A stretch of DNA of 64,000 bases from positions 62,001 to 126,000 of the forward strand of contig NZ_KB905696.1 in NCBI RefSeq assembly GCF_000380985.1, in the 5' to 3' direction. Shown here piece by piece: positions 54,688-63,986 of this stretch. This stretch comes from Proteiniphilum acetatigenes DSM 18083. GTDB taxonomy: Bacteria > Bacteroidota > Bacteroidia > Bacteroidales > Dysgonomonadaceae. The notes below the pieces were generated by a model, which searched no databases, was not told the origin of the DNA, and saw only the letters and a list, made by a program, of their open reading frames with translations. Made by a program: the position numbers and the translations under genes. Each line of letters begins with the position of its first letter. Position 1 is the first letter of the stretch.

Positions 54688-55515
54688 GTGTTAAGAAGAC
54701 TCATAAAGAGGATAAAGGCTCTCCCACACAGAGGGAAAGAGCCTTATCTCTCGTTTTATAACATATTGGGATTCTATCCCGACAGGATAAATCTCTATAA
54801 GGAAGCCATGACTCACCGATCTTCGTCCATCCGGTCGGAGAAGGGACGATGGGTGAATAATGAACGTCTCGAATTTTTGGGAGATGCCATTCTTGATGCC
54901 ATCGTCGCCGATATCCTTTATAAAGATTTCGAACACAAAAAGGAAGGATTTCTCACCAGTACCCGTTCACGTATAGTACAAAGGGAAACGCTCAACAAAC
55001 TGGCCATAGACCTTGGGCTTGACAAGCTTATTGTCTCATCTACCCGCAACCTGGCTCATAACACCAATATATATGGTGATGCTTTGGAAGCCCTCATTGG
55101 CGCTATCTATCTCGATCAGGGATATCGGGTAGCCAAGAAATTCGTGTTTGAAACACTGATCAAACAGCACCTGAATATCGACAAGGTATTGAAGAGTGAA
55201 GTCGATTTTAAATCCAGGTTGATTGAGTGGGGTCAGAAAAACAGGATTGAGGTCAACTTTGAAGTGACCGAATCCACTTATGATGCGCAAAATAACCCCG
55301 TGTTCTTCTCCCGCGTAAAAGTAGGAGGGGCAGAAATTGGGTCCGGAAAAGGATACTCAAAGAAAGAATCTCACCAAATGGCGGCAAAAGTAGCGATCAA
55401 AAAGCTACGTGAGAGCAACGAACTGCAAGAAGCGCTCGTTGAAACAATGAAAAATGAATCTGAGGAAACAGATAAAAAAACAGGATCACCCGCTTCCTCC
55501 CCGGAGAACGAATGA
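54688..55515 (+). CDS. rnc: Ribonuclease III
   Basis: 275 residues from GTG 54688, one base after the fabF stop. Cleaves double-stranded RNA (rRNA precursors and others). The signature NERLEFLGDAILDAIVADILY contains the metal-binding acids; a second set is in GDALEALIGAIYLD. The C-terminal dsRNA-binding domain (EVNFEVTESTYDAQNNPVFFSRVKVGG, GYSKKESHQMAAKVAIKKL) is complete. It has a basic N-terminal extension and an acidic tail, as in Bacteroides orthologues. The GTG is the only suitable start. Confidence 0.95.
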   Translation: MLRRLIKRIKALPHRGKEPYLSFYNILGFYPDRINLYKEAMTHRSSSIRSEKGRWVNNERLEFLGDAILDAIVADILYKDFEHKKEGFLTSTRSRIVQRETLNKLAIDLGLDKLIVSSTRNLAHNTNIYGDALEALIGAIYLDQGYRVAKKFVFETLIKQHLNIDKVLKSEVDFKSRLIEWGQKNRIEVNFEVTESTYDAQNNPVFFSRVKVGGAEIGSGKGYSKKESHQMAAKVAIKKLRESNELQEALVETMKNESEETDKKTGSPASSPENE

Positions 55516-55531
55516 TCGGTATTATCGATAT

Positions 55532-56557
55532 TTACCAGACACCAAAAGAAATACCCATTCGTTTGCCCTGCAACACGAGTCGATTATCGGGTGTAACTAA
55601 ACGGAGTTTACCTGCCACTTCCGACAAAGGCACATCGGTTATTTCCGATCCGATTTTGGCTACCATCCGTCCGAATTTTCCTTCATGGATCAGTTCTGCG
55701 GCATGTCCTCCCAGAGATGTACCGAGATTCCTGTCGTATGGCGACGGCGATCCACCCCGCTGGATATAACCGAGCACCGTCTCGCGGGTTTCATAACCGG
55801 TCTGTGCTTCGATCTCACGGGCAAAATAGGTGGCGGGGCGTTCCTTGGTAGGCAACTCCACTCCTTCGGCTACAGCTACAATAGAGTAGGCTTTCCCCAT
55901 CTCCATCCGTTGATTGATCTTATCGATAATCACCTTCATATTGTATCCTAGCTCCGGCAATAAGATGATATCAGCCCCTCCTGCCATCCCTGCATGAAGC
56001 GTAATCCATCCGGCATGGTGGCCCATTAACTCGATCACCATCACACGACGATGTGAACTGGCGGTAGAGTGCAGCCTGTCAATAGCGTCGGTAGCAATAT
56101 TCACTGCTGTATCGAACCCGAAGGTTACATCTGTACCGTATACGTCATTATCAATGGTTTTGGGTATCCCCACTACGTTCAGTCCCAGTTCCGAAAGCAT
56201 CCAGGTAGTACGCTGCGTACCGTTTCCACCTATACAGACTAAACAATCAAGTCCCAGTTCATTATAAGCATTCTTGATCTGCTCCCTGTCTTTCTCGTCA
56301 GGTGAAGTAATCATTTTCCGGAACACTTTCTCGCGTGCAGTGCCCAGAATTGTCCCTCCCATATTCAGAATTCCAGAAAGAGACTGATCGGTGAGTTCCA
56401 CGATATCCTTATATAGCAATCCGGAAAACCCATTCTGAATACCGATCATCTGCATGCCATAATTATTGATGGCTGTTTTTCCTACGCCACGTATGGTCGC
56501 ATTAATTCCCGGGGCATCACCACCGGATGTAAGAATACCTACCTTCATCTGATTCAT
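55532..56557 (-). CDS. pfkA: 6-phosphofructokinase (group III-like)
   Basis: 341 residues. Phosphorylates fructose-6-phosphate. MKVGILTSGGDAPGINATIRG and GHHAGW are typical; the ATP/PPi loop reads GGNGTQ and the other diagnostic site PKTIDND. In E. coli PFK these are GGDGS and PGTIDND; in PPi enzymes the loop has Asp where this has Gly. Gly with Lys is the mix seen in ATP-using group III enzymes, so ATP use is predicted, but the Asp-to-Asn change is unusual. Start ATG 56557 or 56548. Convergent with rnc, 16 bases apart. Confidence 0.93.
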   Translation of the reverse strand: MNQMKVGILTSGGDAPGINATIRGVGKTAINNYGMQMIGIQNGFSGLLYKDIVELTDQSLSGILNMGGTILGTAREKVFRKMITSPDEKDREQIKNAYNELGLDCLVCIGGNGTQRTTWMLSELGLNVVGIPKTIDNDVYGTDVTFGFDTAVNIATDAIDRLHSTASSHRRVMVIELMGHHAGWITLHAGMAGGADIILLPELGYNMKVIIDKINQRMEMGKAYSIVAVAEGVELPTKERPATYFAREIEAQTGYETRETVLGYIQRGGSPSPYDRNLGTSLGGHAAELIHEGKFGRMVAKIGSEITDVPLSEVAGKLRLVTPDNRLVLQGKRMGISFGVW

Positions 56558-56574
56558 TTTTATTTTTTAGTTTG

Positions 56575-56760
56575 ATGTACAGAACATTGAAAACCTATGA
56601 ACTTAGAACTAAGAAATCAGAACTTAGAACTAAGAAGTCGGAAGTAAAGAAGTGGAGAAAGGGAAAACTAAAAGTGAATAGGGTTACATATCACCGGACC
56701 GACATCCAACATCCCAAGTCCCAAGTCTTGGTTCTTGATACTTGCAAAGAAAACAAAAAA
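56575..56760. repeat. Intergenic word repeat (GAACTTAGAACTAAGAA and CCAAGTC words)
   Basis: Two direct copies of GAACTTAGAACTAAGAA with an internal palindrome CTTAG-AA-CTAAG, then CCCAAGTCCCAAGTCTTGG. The latter resembles TCTTGGATCTTGGTTCTTG at 21757-21775 upstream of the response regulator. A frame across it is only repeat translated. Confidence 0.5.
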
Positions 56761-56814
56761 GGGAGAAAAAATAAAGTTTCGGTAAAATTATTTTCCGGTA
56801 AACGTTAGCAAGCT

Positions 56815-57966
56815 CTACCTGTTACTCTCATTGACTGTTCTTTTGGCATAAATGATCGCAGCAGCCCGATCCGAAGCACCCGGTCCGCCAAGGATCTGTC
56901 GCATCTCTTCATAATTGTCGAGCATATTCTTCCGGTAAGTCTGCACATGGAGTATCTGTTTCAACTCATTACGGATATTATCTACCGTGAAGAAGCGGGC
57001 GAACAGTTCTTTGACAACAGGACGACCGCATATCAGATTCACCAGGGAAATATAAGGTGTATGAAGAATATTTTTAAAAACCCAATAAGTGATCCGCGGC
57101 ATCGGCGTCCGGTAGCAAACCACCTGAGGTACATTGAGCAGCGCTGTCTCCAGCGTGGCCGTCCCCGACGTCACTAAAGCAGCATCCGATTGTGCCAGAA
57201 TACGGTAAGTCTGATTAAAAAGCACTCTTACAGGAGGAAAGGAGCCGATAAAGTCGTTATAGAATGCCGGATCAATACCCGGTGCGCCTGCTACGACTAC
57301 CTGATAACCGTCGGAATAGCCTTTTACTGCTTCCAACATAGGAGGCAGGTTACTAGCGATCTCCTGCTTGCGGCTCCCGGCCAGAAGAGCAATCACCGGC
57401 TTGTTATCCAGTCCGCTCATCGCTACAAACTGAGCAAAGGTCTCTTCTTTATGGTCTCGTTGTACAATAGCATCTACCGTAGGATTTCCTACATAGTGCA
57501 CCTCATATTGATGTTCTCTGAAAAAATCGACCTCAAACGGTAGAATCGACAGCATTTCGTCCACATATTTTTTGAACGATTTCACCCGGTACTTTTTCCA
57601 TGCCCACACCTTGGGCGAAATATAATAGTAAACCGGGATATCCAATCTAGTTTTTACATACTTGGCAATCTTCAGATTAAAGCCGGGATAATCGATCAGG
57701 ATCACCGCGTCGGGACGATAAGCAGCAATATCTTTTTTGCAGAACGCAAGATTCCGCAGAATAGTACGTGCATTCAATACTACCGGAATAATACCCATAA
57801 AAGCCATATCGCGATAATGCCTTACCAGCGTACCGCCGGCAGACTGCATCAGATCCCCTCCAAAGAAGCGAAAGTCAGCTTCTTTATCGAGTTTCCGTAA
57901 CGACTGCATCAGATTGGACGCATGTAAATCGCCCGATGCCTCTCCTGCTATAAGGTAATACTTCAT
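56815..57966 (-). CDS. lpxB: Lipid-A-disaccharide synthase
   Basis: 383 residues. Joins UDP-2,3-diacyl-GlcN with lipid X in lipid A synthesis at the inner membrane. MKYYLIAGEASGDLHASNLMQSL, FGGDLMQSAGG, DYPGFNLKIAKYVK, YYISPKVWAWKKYR and GNPTVDAI are family signatures. One base separates its ATG from the surE stop, so the two are cotranscribed. Confidence 0.96.
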   Translation of the reverse strand: MKYYLIAGEASGDLHASNLMQSLRKLDKEADFRFFGGDLMQSAGGTLVRHYRDMAFMGIIPVVLNARTILRNLAFCKKDIAAYRPDAVILIDYPGFNLKIAKYVKTRLDIPVYYYISPKVWAWKKYRVKSFKKYVDEMLSILPFEVDFFREHQYEVHYVGNPTVDAIVQRDHKEETFAQFVAMSGLDNKPVIALLAGSRKQEIASNLPPMLEAVKGYSDGYQVVVAGAPGIDPAFYNDFIGSFPPVRVLFNQTYRILAQSDAALVTSGTATLETALLNVPQVVCYRTPMPRITYWVFKNILHTPYISLVNLICGRPVVKELFARFFTVDNIRNELKQILHVQTYRKNMLDNYEEMRQILGGPGASDRAAAIIYAKRTVNESNR

Positions 57967-57967
57967 T

Positions 57968-58732
57968 TTATACTCTCCATTCCTTCAACTGGGGAAGAAA
58001 GTCGTAAGCTGTCATATCGATCTTTACCGGCACAACTGCAGCATATCCGTTTGCCAAAGCCCATTCATCGCTGTTGTCATTCTCCTCTTCCCAGTTTTCG
58101 AAATTACCGGTCATCCAAAAAACATCTCTACCTGAACCGTCTTTAGATCGATGATACTCATTCACCCACTTCCCATGCGTTTGTGTAGTCATCTTGATTC
58201 CTTTCACCTCCCCGGCAGGAACATTTACGTTCAGGCATATCCCTCTGGGAAGACCTTGTTCAATAACTGTTGCGGCCAGTTTCCTGGCAATCTCCATCGT
58301 GAAAGAGAAATCGGCATCGGGGGTGAAATCACACAATGAAAAGCCGATAGAGGGCACATCAAATACACAACCCTCGATGGCTGCTCCCATAGTGCCGGAA
58401 TAAATAACACTGATCCCGGCATTGGACCCGTGATTGATTCCCGAAACCAACAGGTCGGGTTTACGCTCGGTAAACTCGTTTAACGCCAATTTCACACAAT
58501 CGACAGGTGTACCGTTACACATATAAACGGTCAGATTTTCTTCTTTTCGGTACAACCTTGCCCGAAGCGGATGGCTGGTCGAAATGGCACTCGACATGCC
58601 AGAACGGTGTGAGTCGGGCGCAAATACAATCACTTCTCCTAAATCTCTCATCGCTTCCGTCAGCGAAGCGATCCCTTTCGCCTGATACCCGTCGTCATTA
58701 GTGACAAGGATCAGGGGTTTTCTATTCGTCAT
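57968..58732 (-). CDS. surE: 5'/3'-nucleotidase SurE
   Basis: 254 residues from ATG 58732 (MTNRKPLILVTNDDGYQAKG). Survival-protein nucleotidase that removes phosphate from nucleoside monophosphates. TNDDG, APDSHRSGMSSAI, GTPVDCVKL and SGINHGSNAG are all present, with acidic metal ligands in the first motif. The longer frame runs through a dispersed repeat and is rejected. Upstream member of surE-lpxB. Confidence 0.95.
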   Translation of the reverse strand: MTNRKPLILVTNDDGYQAKGIASLTEAMRDLGEVIVFAPDSHRSGMSSAISTSHPLRARLYRKEENLTVYMCNGTPVDCVKLALNEFTERKPDLLVSGINHGSNAGISVIYSGTMGAAIEGCVFDVPSIGFSLCDFTPDADFSFTMEIARKLAATVIEQGLPRGICLNVNVPAGEVKGIKMTTQTHGKWVNEYHRSKDGSGRDVFWMTGNFENWEEENDNSDEWALANGYAAVVPVKIDMTAYDFLPQLKEWRV

Positions 58733-58751
58733 TCTATTATTTTTTCCAAAA

Positions 58752-58816
58752 TACAAATATAGTGAAAGCCGAGTGAAAAGCCAAACTTGTTTGAGCTTAT
58801 CCGAGGCGCATCCTAT
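58752..58816. repeat. REP-like intergenic element, copy 2
   Basis: Same words as copy 1 at 20556: ATAGTGAAAGCCGA, GCCAAACTTGTTTGAGC, GGCGCATCCTAT. It lies in the leader of surE, 20 bases from the start codon, in the same relative orientation. Confidence 0.7.
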
Positions 58817-58934
58817 GTAGTGCAATAAAACTTGAAAACAACTAAGTTCACTTGAACTAACCACTATCCCTCTGCACAGATGTTACAAAATGGTTAATTC
58901 TGTAAACCTTGATAAAAAGGTAACAATTTTTTTA

Positions 58935-58942
58935 TACCTTTG
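58935..58942 (+). promoter_or_regulatory. -7 element for the alkaline phosphatase
   Basis: TACCTTTG matches TAnnTTTG, with a TTG about 23 bases upstream. The leader is about 110 bases. No Pho-box was recognised. Confidence 0.45.
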
Positions 58943-59053
58943 GGCATTCACAAAACAACTATATGAAATGGAACTGTTGTTCGGTGCATTTACGCACCGG
59001 CCGGCGATTCTACAGGTTCCAAACCATATTCACAAAAAACAATGACAATTGCT

Positions 59054-60682
59054 ATGAAGAAATTCGGCACACTTCTTTATCTGTTTCTTGCCGCCTCACT
59101 CATATTTGCACAGGAAGTGAGGCCTGTAAAAAATGTAATCATGATGATCCCCGACGGCACTTCCGTAGGAGTCTATTCCGCCGCACGGTGGTTCAAGTTT
59201 TACAACGGTACGGATGATAAACTCAACATCGACCCTTATTTTACCGGCACCGTCACTACTTTCTCATCTAACGCCCCGATCGGTGACTCCGCTCCTACCG
59301 GTTCTACTTACGCAACCGGTGTATTACAACAATCGGGGAACGTAGCTATTCATCCTGAAGTTTCTGAGAACGACCTGTTTCCCGTAGATGCATCACGTAC
59401 TTATCAACCTGCCGCCACAATCCTCGAAGCATCAAAGATTGAGAAAAAGAAAGCAGTAGGATTAGTAGTTACCTGCGAGTTTCCGCATGCCACTCCGGCC
59501 GATTTCTCTGCACATCATTATAACAGAGGCAACTACAAGGCGCTTGCTCCACAAATAGCTTATCAGAATTTAGATGTGATGTTTGGTGGTGGGAACGGTA
59601 TACTTACCGATGACATCAAAAAACATTTTGCGAATAACAGAACTACCCTCATTCAGAATGACAAAGAAGCATTACTTAACTATAACGCCACCGGAAAAGT
59701 CTGGGCGCTGTTCGGTGAGCGAGCTTTACCTTACAATATCGACAGGAATCCAGATAAAGTACCTTCGCTTGCAGAGATGACGGAAAAAGCGTTAGAAGTG
59801 TTATCTAAAAACGAAAACGGTTTTTTCCTGATGGTAGAAGGAAGTCAGGTGGACTGGGCGGCACATGCCAACGACGCAGCTACTATAATCAACGAATATC
59901 TTGCTTTTGACGAAGCAGTAGGCAAGGCGATGGCATTTGCCGAAAAAGACGAGAACACGGTAGTAGTGGTTGCAGCCGACCACGGAAATAGCGGTTTCAC
60001 CATCGGTACAAGGGATTGTCCGGGATACGACAAACTCTCCATAGAGCAACTTTTCGGCACAGTCTCTAAATACCAGTTGAGCGCCAATGGATTGGAATCG
60101 ATATTGGTCAACACGAAACCCGACGATATAAAAGCTGTATTCAAACAATATACCGATATCGATATCACTGATGAAGAACTTGAGACACTACTTGCTTCCA
60201 AAAATTATAAAGAAGCAGATTATATGAAAGTCGGCACCAGCAATAATCTGGCACACAACATTGTAAACATATTGAATTCCAGGACCTGTTTTGGGTTCAC
60301 TACGGGAGGACACACCGGCGAAGAAGTGCTTCTTGCCTCTTACCATCCACAAGGTGATGTGCTCAGAGGACATGTAAAGAATACAGAATTGAACCAATAC
60401 CTACAGAAAGTAACCGGCCTGGAGACATCCCTACAGGAATTGTCCGATCAGATATTCGCTAAACATGACCAGGTCTTTTCGGGATTAAACTATTCAATTG
60501 ACAAGAAAGATCCGGACTTTCCGGTACTCCGGGTAAAAAAAGGAAGAAATACCCTTGAAGTGAAAGCATTCTCCTCAATAGCAACATTGAACGGAAAACC
60601 ATTCGACTTAGGGTCTGTAACAGTCTATATCGATAAGAACGATACTTTCTATTTGCCGGCAGCACTGGTAGAGAAATTATAG
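59054..60682 (+). CDS. Alkaline phosphatase
   Basis: 542 residues from ATG 59054 (MKKFGTLLYLFLAASLIFA, signal peptide); an in-frame ATG four codons earlier is possible. It is a PhoA-superfamily phosphomonoesterase: first metal site MMIPDGTSVGV, nucleophile region DSAPTGSTYATG where Thr takes the position of E. coli Ser102, then EGSQVDWAAHANDA, VVAADHGNSGF and GGHTGEEV. Predicted periplasmic with two Zn and possibly Mg. A Thr nucleophile is known in related Bacteroidetes enzymes. A strong terminator follows. Confidence 0.93.
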   Translation: MKKFGTLLYLFLAASLIFAQEVRPVKNVIMMIPDGTSVGVYSAARWFKFYNGTDDKLNIDPYFTGTVTTFSSNAPIGDSAPTGSTYATGVLQQSGNVAIHPEVSENDLFPVDASRTYQPAATILEASKIEKKKAVGLVVTCEFPHATPADFSAHHYNRGNYKALAPQIAYQNLDVMFGGGNGILTDDIKKHFANNRTTLIQNDKEALLNYNATGKVWALFGERALPYNIDRNPDKVPSLAEMTEKALEVLSKNENGFFLMVEGSQVDWAAHANDAATIINEYLAFDEAVGKAMAFAEKDENTVVVVAADHGNSGFTIGTRDCPGYDKLSIEQLFGTVSKYQLSANGLESILVNTKPDDIKAVFKQYTDIDITDEELETLLASKNYKEADYMKVGTSNNLAHNIVNILNSRTCFGFTTGGHTGEEVLLASYHPQGDVLRGHVKNTELNQYLQKVTGLETSLQELSDQIFAKHDQVFSGLNYSIDKKDPDFPVLRVKKGRNTLEVKAFSSIATLNGKPFDLGSVTVYIDKNDTFYLPAALVEKL

Positions 60683-60701
60683 ATTCTCATTTTACAAAAA
60701 C

Positions 60702-60730
60702 AAAAAATCCACCAGAAAGGTGGATTTTTT
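60702..60730. terminator. Perfect 12-bp bidirectional terminator
   Basis: AAAAAATCCACC (60702-60713), loop AGAAA, GGTGGATTTTTT (60719-60730). A- and T-runs at both ends serve the convergent alkaline phosphatase and DUF4251 genes. Confidence 0.9.
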
Positions 60731-60752
60731 GTTTTTGATCCAAATAGTGTAG

Positions 60753-61256
60753 TCACTCTTCTTTCCTGAGCACCAAATCTCCCTGAAATGAGATTTGTTG
60801 TCTATCCACATCATTCACACTGAGACGGGCCGTTCCGTTCTCCCAGATATCGAATCGGAATGTAACAGGACGACCCAGATCATGCAGTGTGATCTCTACA
60901 TTCCAGTTCCCTCTCTCATTCCCCTTATCCGCACGATACTCAAAATCCGTGCTCGTGAAACGGTATCCTCCTTCACGTGGATCCATAGGAGCCCGATAGG
61001 CACGGCCGTAATAAGGCAGATAGGCCACCACAGTGTCGGGCGACACCTTCACATCGTAATAAGGTGAAAGGTACACAGACTTGTAACCGGTGGGATATGC
61101 GTAGGTAGCTTTAAATGTAAAGTCAGGCACCTCCACCGCATTCCGCACATCAGCAGCCTGTTTTTCTTTTTCAACAGCTGTTTGCGCACTTCCACAGGCA
61201 TAGAAAATCCATACCAGAAGAAGTACCGCGAATCCAAATAATGGCAACTTTTTCAT
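60753..61256 (-). CDS. DUF4251 lipoprotein
   Basis: 167 residues. SPII signal with Cys21 in WIFYACGSAQ. The body VPDFTFKATYAYPTGYKSVYLSPYYDVKVSPDTVVAYLPYYGRAY and ISFQGDL-type end matches the DUF4251 pattern: a small beta-barrel-like protein of unknown role. Monocistronic. Confidence 0.88.
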   Translation of the reverse strand: MKKLPLFGFAVLLLVWIFYACGSAQTAVEKEKQAADVRNAVEVPDFTFKATYAYPTGYKSVYLSPYYDVKVSPDTVVAYLPYYGRAYRAPMDPREGGYRFTSTDFEYRADKGNERGNWNVEITLHDLGRPVTFRFDIWENGTARLSVNDVDRQQISFQGDLVLRKEE

Positions 61257-61355
61257 ATATATCCTCCTCCATCAATAAGATACTTTATATACCGGCAATC
61301 ATCATACCACCGGCAACGTAACCATATAATAAACAGAGGAAAATAGTTTTTTGTT

Positions 61356-62375
61356 TTATAAAAGAGTCTCTATCGACGGGAGAAGATGTGATAAATAGAG
61401 TAGCAACATCAATGAAAGTATAGCATATGCCACATAAATATGGTTTTTCAAGATCGTTCTTGAGTAGAAATAAGCGTTCAGATAGGAGGTCAATGTAAGG
61501 GAAAGCAAGAGGAAGAAAAAAGTTTCCTGCCAGTACACCATCTGAAGAAGCAATAGAAAAACAATCAGGAAGACCACAAACTGCATTAATGAAAGAGTGA
61601 GCGCCTTATCACGACTATATATCCTGATACTGAAAATCATATTGGATATAAAAAACAATCCGACAAACAATACTCCACCCCATTCCAGAATAGAAAACCG
61701 GGGGATTTCGGGTATTGAAAAGGAGACAAACTGCAGAAACGGCCTGACGAAACGGGGAATATCATCAAGTAGCCAATAAACAGAGAACAACGTTACGTAC
61801 ACAAGGAAAACACCGAACCAGGACGAAACAAACGAACGAAACTGAGGTCCCCGCATCGACCGCTCTCCGATCCACCATAAGGGAAATAACACAAAGGCAT
61901 AGATCTGAAACAGTGAAGCCATTGCGATGAGTATGGATGCGCGAAACGAACAAAGATAAGAGTCAGGTTTCTGATACGACTCCAGAAGCGGAAAGAACGC
62001 CAGAAGAACAAAGATGATACTGATATAATCACCCGACATCACTAAAAAATAGGGATGAAGGCTTAATAAGAACAACGGTGCAGTAAAAGGTAGGTTGGAA
62101 CGTGAACGAAGAAGATTGAACCTGCTGTTTAACAGGGAGAGGAGCCAGGCGATCAAAAAAACAGCCAGCGTGGAAGTAATCAGCGAGACCTGTGGATGGG
62201 CAAAAAGATATGCTATTGGCTCCCAAACATAATTATCCCCGAGGGAAGTAATCCGGGGCAACCCTTGCGTATAGAACAATGCAAACCGCATACCGATCAT
62301 TCCAAAAGCGGCGAGCAGAGGAGCAAAACGCCCCTCGACAAAAGCTGCACGAAACGACCTGACAACAGAATGCAT
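61356..62375 (-). CDS. Polytopic membrane protein, unknown
   Basis: 339 residues with about nine to ten TM helices (LITSTLAVFLIAWLLSLL, LALTLSLMQFVVFLIVFLLL-type stretches). An early SLGDNYVWEPIAYLF and aromatic-rich loops resemble uncharacterised Bacteroidetes membrane proteins (DUF6427-type, from memory, not certain). Its 5' end is 16 bases from the purD stop, so it may be cotranscribed with purD. No catalytic motif seen. Confidence 0.72.
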   Translation of the reverse strand: MHSVVRSFRAAFVEGRFAPLLAAFGMIGMRFALFYTQGLPRITSLGDNYVWEPIAYLFAHPQVSLITSTLAVFLIAWLLSLLNSRFNLLRSRSNLPFTAPLFLLSLHPYFLVMSGDYISIIFVLLAFFPLLESYQKPDSYLCSFRASILIAMASLFQIYAFVLFPLWWIGERSMRGPQFRSFVSSWFGVFLVYVTLFSVYWLLDDIPRFVRPFLQFVSFSIPEIPRFSILEWGGVLFVGLFFISNMIFSIRIYSRDKALTLSLMQFVVFLIVFLLLLQMVYWQETFFFLLLSLTLTSYLNAYFYSRTILKNHIYVAYAILSLMLLLYLSHLLPSIETLL

Positions 62376-62390
62376 GAGCGCCTTAGATTG

Positions 62391-63665
62391 TTATATACTG
62401 AGATCGAAGCCTATATCTTTTCTGAAATAACTATTCTCAAATTTTATCTTCGCTATATTCTTATAAGATGTCTCCAATGCTTCATCCATAGTTTTCCCGT
62501 AAGAGGTGACAGAAAGTACGCGCCCTCCCGAAGTAATTACTTTATCCCCTATCTTTTTCGTGCCGGCATGGAATACAATACTGTCCTGCACATCATTCAA
62601 CCCCTCAATGATTTTTCCATTTTCATATCTTTCGGGATAGCCGCCGGAGACCATCATCACAGTGACGGCATGACGGTCGTCTGTCTCCAATGTTTTCTCA
62701 TCTAATGTTTCGGTAGCTACGGCAGTAAATAATTCCAAAAAATCCGATTTGATCAGCGGCACCACTACTTCCGTCTCCGGATCACCCAAACGGACATTGT
62801 ACTCAATCACTTTCGGATCCCTTCCTACATTAATCAGCCCAAGAAAAATAAACCCTTTGTAGTCTATTTTTTCTTTTTGTAATCCTTCGATAGTCGGCTC
62901 CACAATCCGGCTACGCACTTTTTCCATAAATAGTTCATCGGCAAAAGGTACAGGTGACACTGCCCCCATTCCTCCGGTGTTCAGACCAGTATCACCCTCA
63001 CCGATCCGCTTATAATCTTTCGCTACCGGCAGAATTTTATATGATTTCCCGTCGGTCAGCACAAAAACCGAGCACTCGATACCCGACAGAAATTCCTCTA
63101 TCACCACGCTCTTACTGGCGGCTCCGAACTTTCCGTTGAGCATCTCCCAGAGTGATTGCTTCGCTTCATTCAGATCATTGACAATCAATACGCCTTTCCC
63201 TGCTGCCAGCCCATCCGCTTTCAGCACATAAGGCGATGAAAGTAAATCGAGAAAAGCATTCCCTTCCATCACATTCTCCAGGGTAACTGTCTTAAAACGT
63301 GCGGTAGGGATATTATAGCGGGACATAAACCTTTTGGCAAAATCCTTACTTCCTTCTAACTGTGCCCCTTCTTTAGATGGCCCAATCACAGCAATATGGC
63401 AGATATCCTCATCTTCATGGAAGTAGTCATACACACCCTCCACCAGAGGAACCTCGGGCCCGACGACGATCATATCTATGTCATGATCAAGCGAAAACCG
63501 CTTCATCGCTTCAAAATCCGCCACATCTATATCGATGTTCACACCTAACGATGCTGTACCGGCATTCCCCGGAGCGATATAAAGATTATTCAGGAGTCTG
63601 CTCTTTTGAATTTTCCAGGCCAACGCATGCTCGCGTCCACCGGAACCAAGAAGAAGGACGTTCAT
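62391..63665 (-). CDS. purD: Phosphoribosylamine-glycine ligase
   Basis: 424 residues, full length. Joins phosphoribosylamine and glycine with ATP in purine synthesis. MNVLLLGSGGREHALAWKI, VGPEVPLVEGVYD, VLKADGLAAGKGVLI (ATP-grasp) and YNVRLGDPETEVV are present. ATG at 63665. The downstream membrane gene on the same strand begins 16 bases later. Confidence 0.97.
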   Translation of the reverse strand: MNVLLLGSGGREHALAWKIQKSRLLNNLYIAPGNAGTASLGVNIDIDVADFEAMKRFSLDHDIDMIVVGPEVPLVEGVYDYFHEDEDICHIAVIGPSKEGAQLEGSKDFAKRFMSRYNIPTARFKTVTLENVMEGNAFLDLLSSPYVLKADGLAAGKGVLIVNDLNEAKQSLWEMLNGKFGAASKSVVIEEFLSGIECSVFVLTDGKSYKILPVAKDYKRIGEGDTGLNTGGMGAVSPVPFADELFMEKVRSRIVEPTIEGLQKEKIDYKGFIFLGLINVGRDPKVIEYNVRLGDPETEVVVPLIKSDFLELFTAVATETLDEKTLETDDRHAVTVMMVSGGYPERYENGKIIEGLNDVQDSIVFHAGTKKIGDKVITSGGRVLSVTSYGKTMDEALETSYKNIAKIKFENSYFRKDIGFDLSI

Positions 63666-63935
63666 ATAATTTTCAATTACAAATTAGCAATTACTAATTA
63701 CCAATTATTAATTACCACTTACAGTATTCTTATTGGCATATTGACACATCGGCACATTAGTCACATTGAATATGCAAAGCTACTAAAAAAATTGAAACTG
63801 TAATGTAACGAAATTTGAAATTTGGATGGATAGAGGTAGGAATAAACGGGAATAGACGACCTCTTCCAAAACCGATTCCAATAAGCAAAATTGATTTTGT
63901 CCTACGACAATGAGGTAAAATCGTCGGGAGGTTGC

Positions 63936-63943
63936 TATCTTTG
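63936..63943 (+). promoter_or_regulatory. -7 element for a gene beyond the right edge
   Basis: TATCTTTG, exact TAnnTTTG match, on the plus strand. Confidence 0.4.
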
Positions 63944-63958
63944 TAACTTTATACGACA

Positions 63959-63986
63959 AACAACGTTCAACGGAGTGAAACGTAGT
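63959..63986. repeat. 28-bp dispersed repeat, copy 2
   Basis: Starts AACAACGTTCAACGGAGTG; 22 of 28 bases match 24292-24319. Both copies lie next to AATGTG-word repeats. Confidence 0.55.

Noticed and set aside
56572-56808. 78-codon frame after pfkA
   Set aside because: Consists of translated direct repeats (ELRTKKSELRTKKSE).
62196-62705. 169-codon plus-strand frame
   Set aside because: Runs antisense across the purD 3' end and the membrane-protein 5' end.
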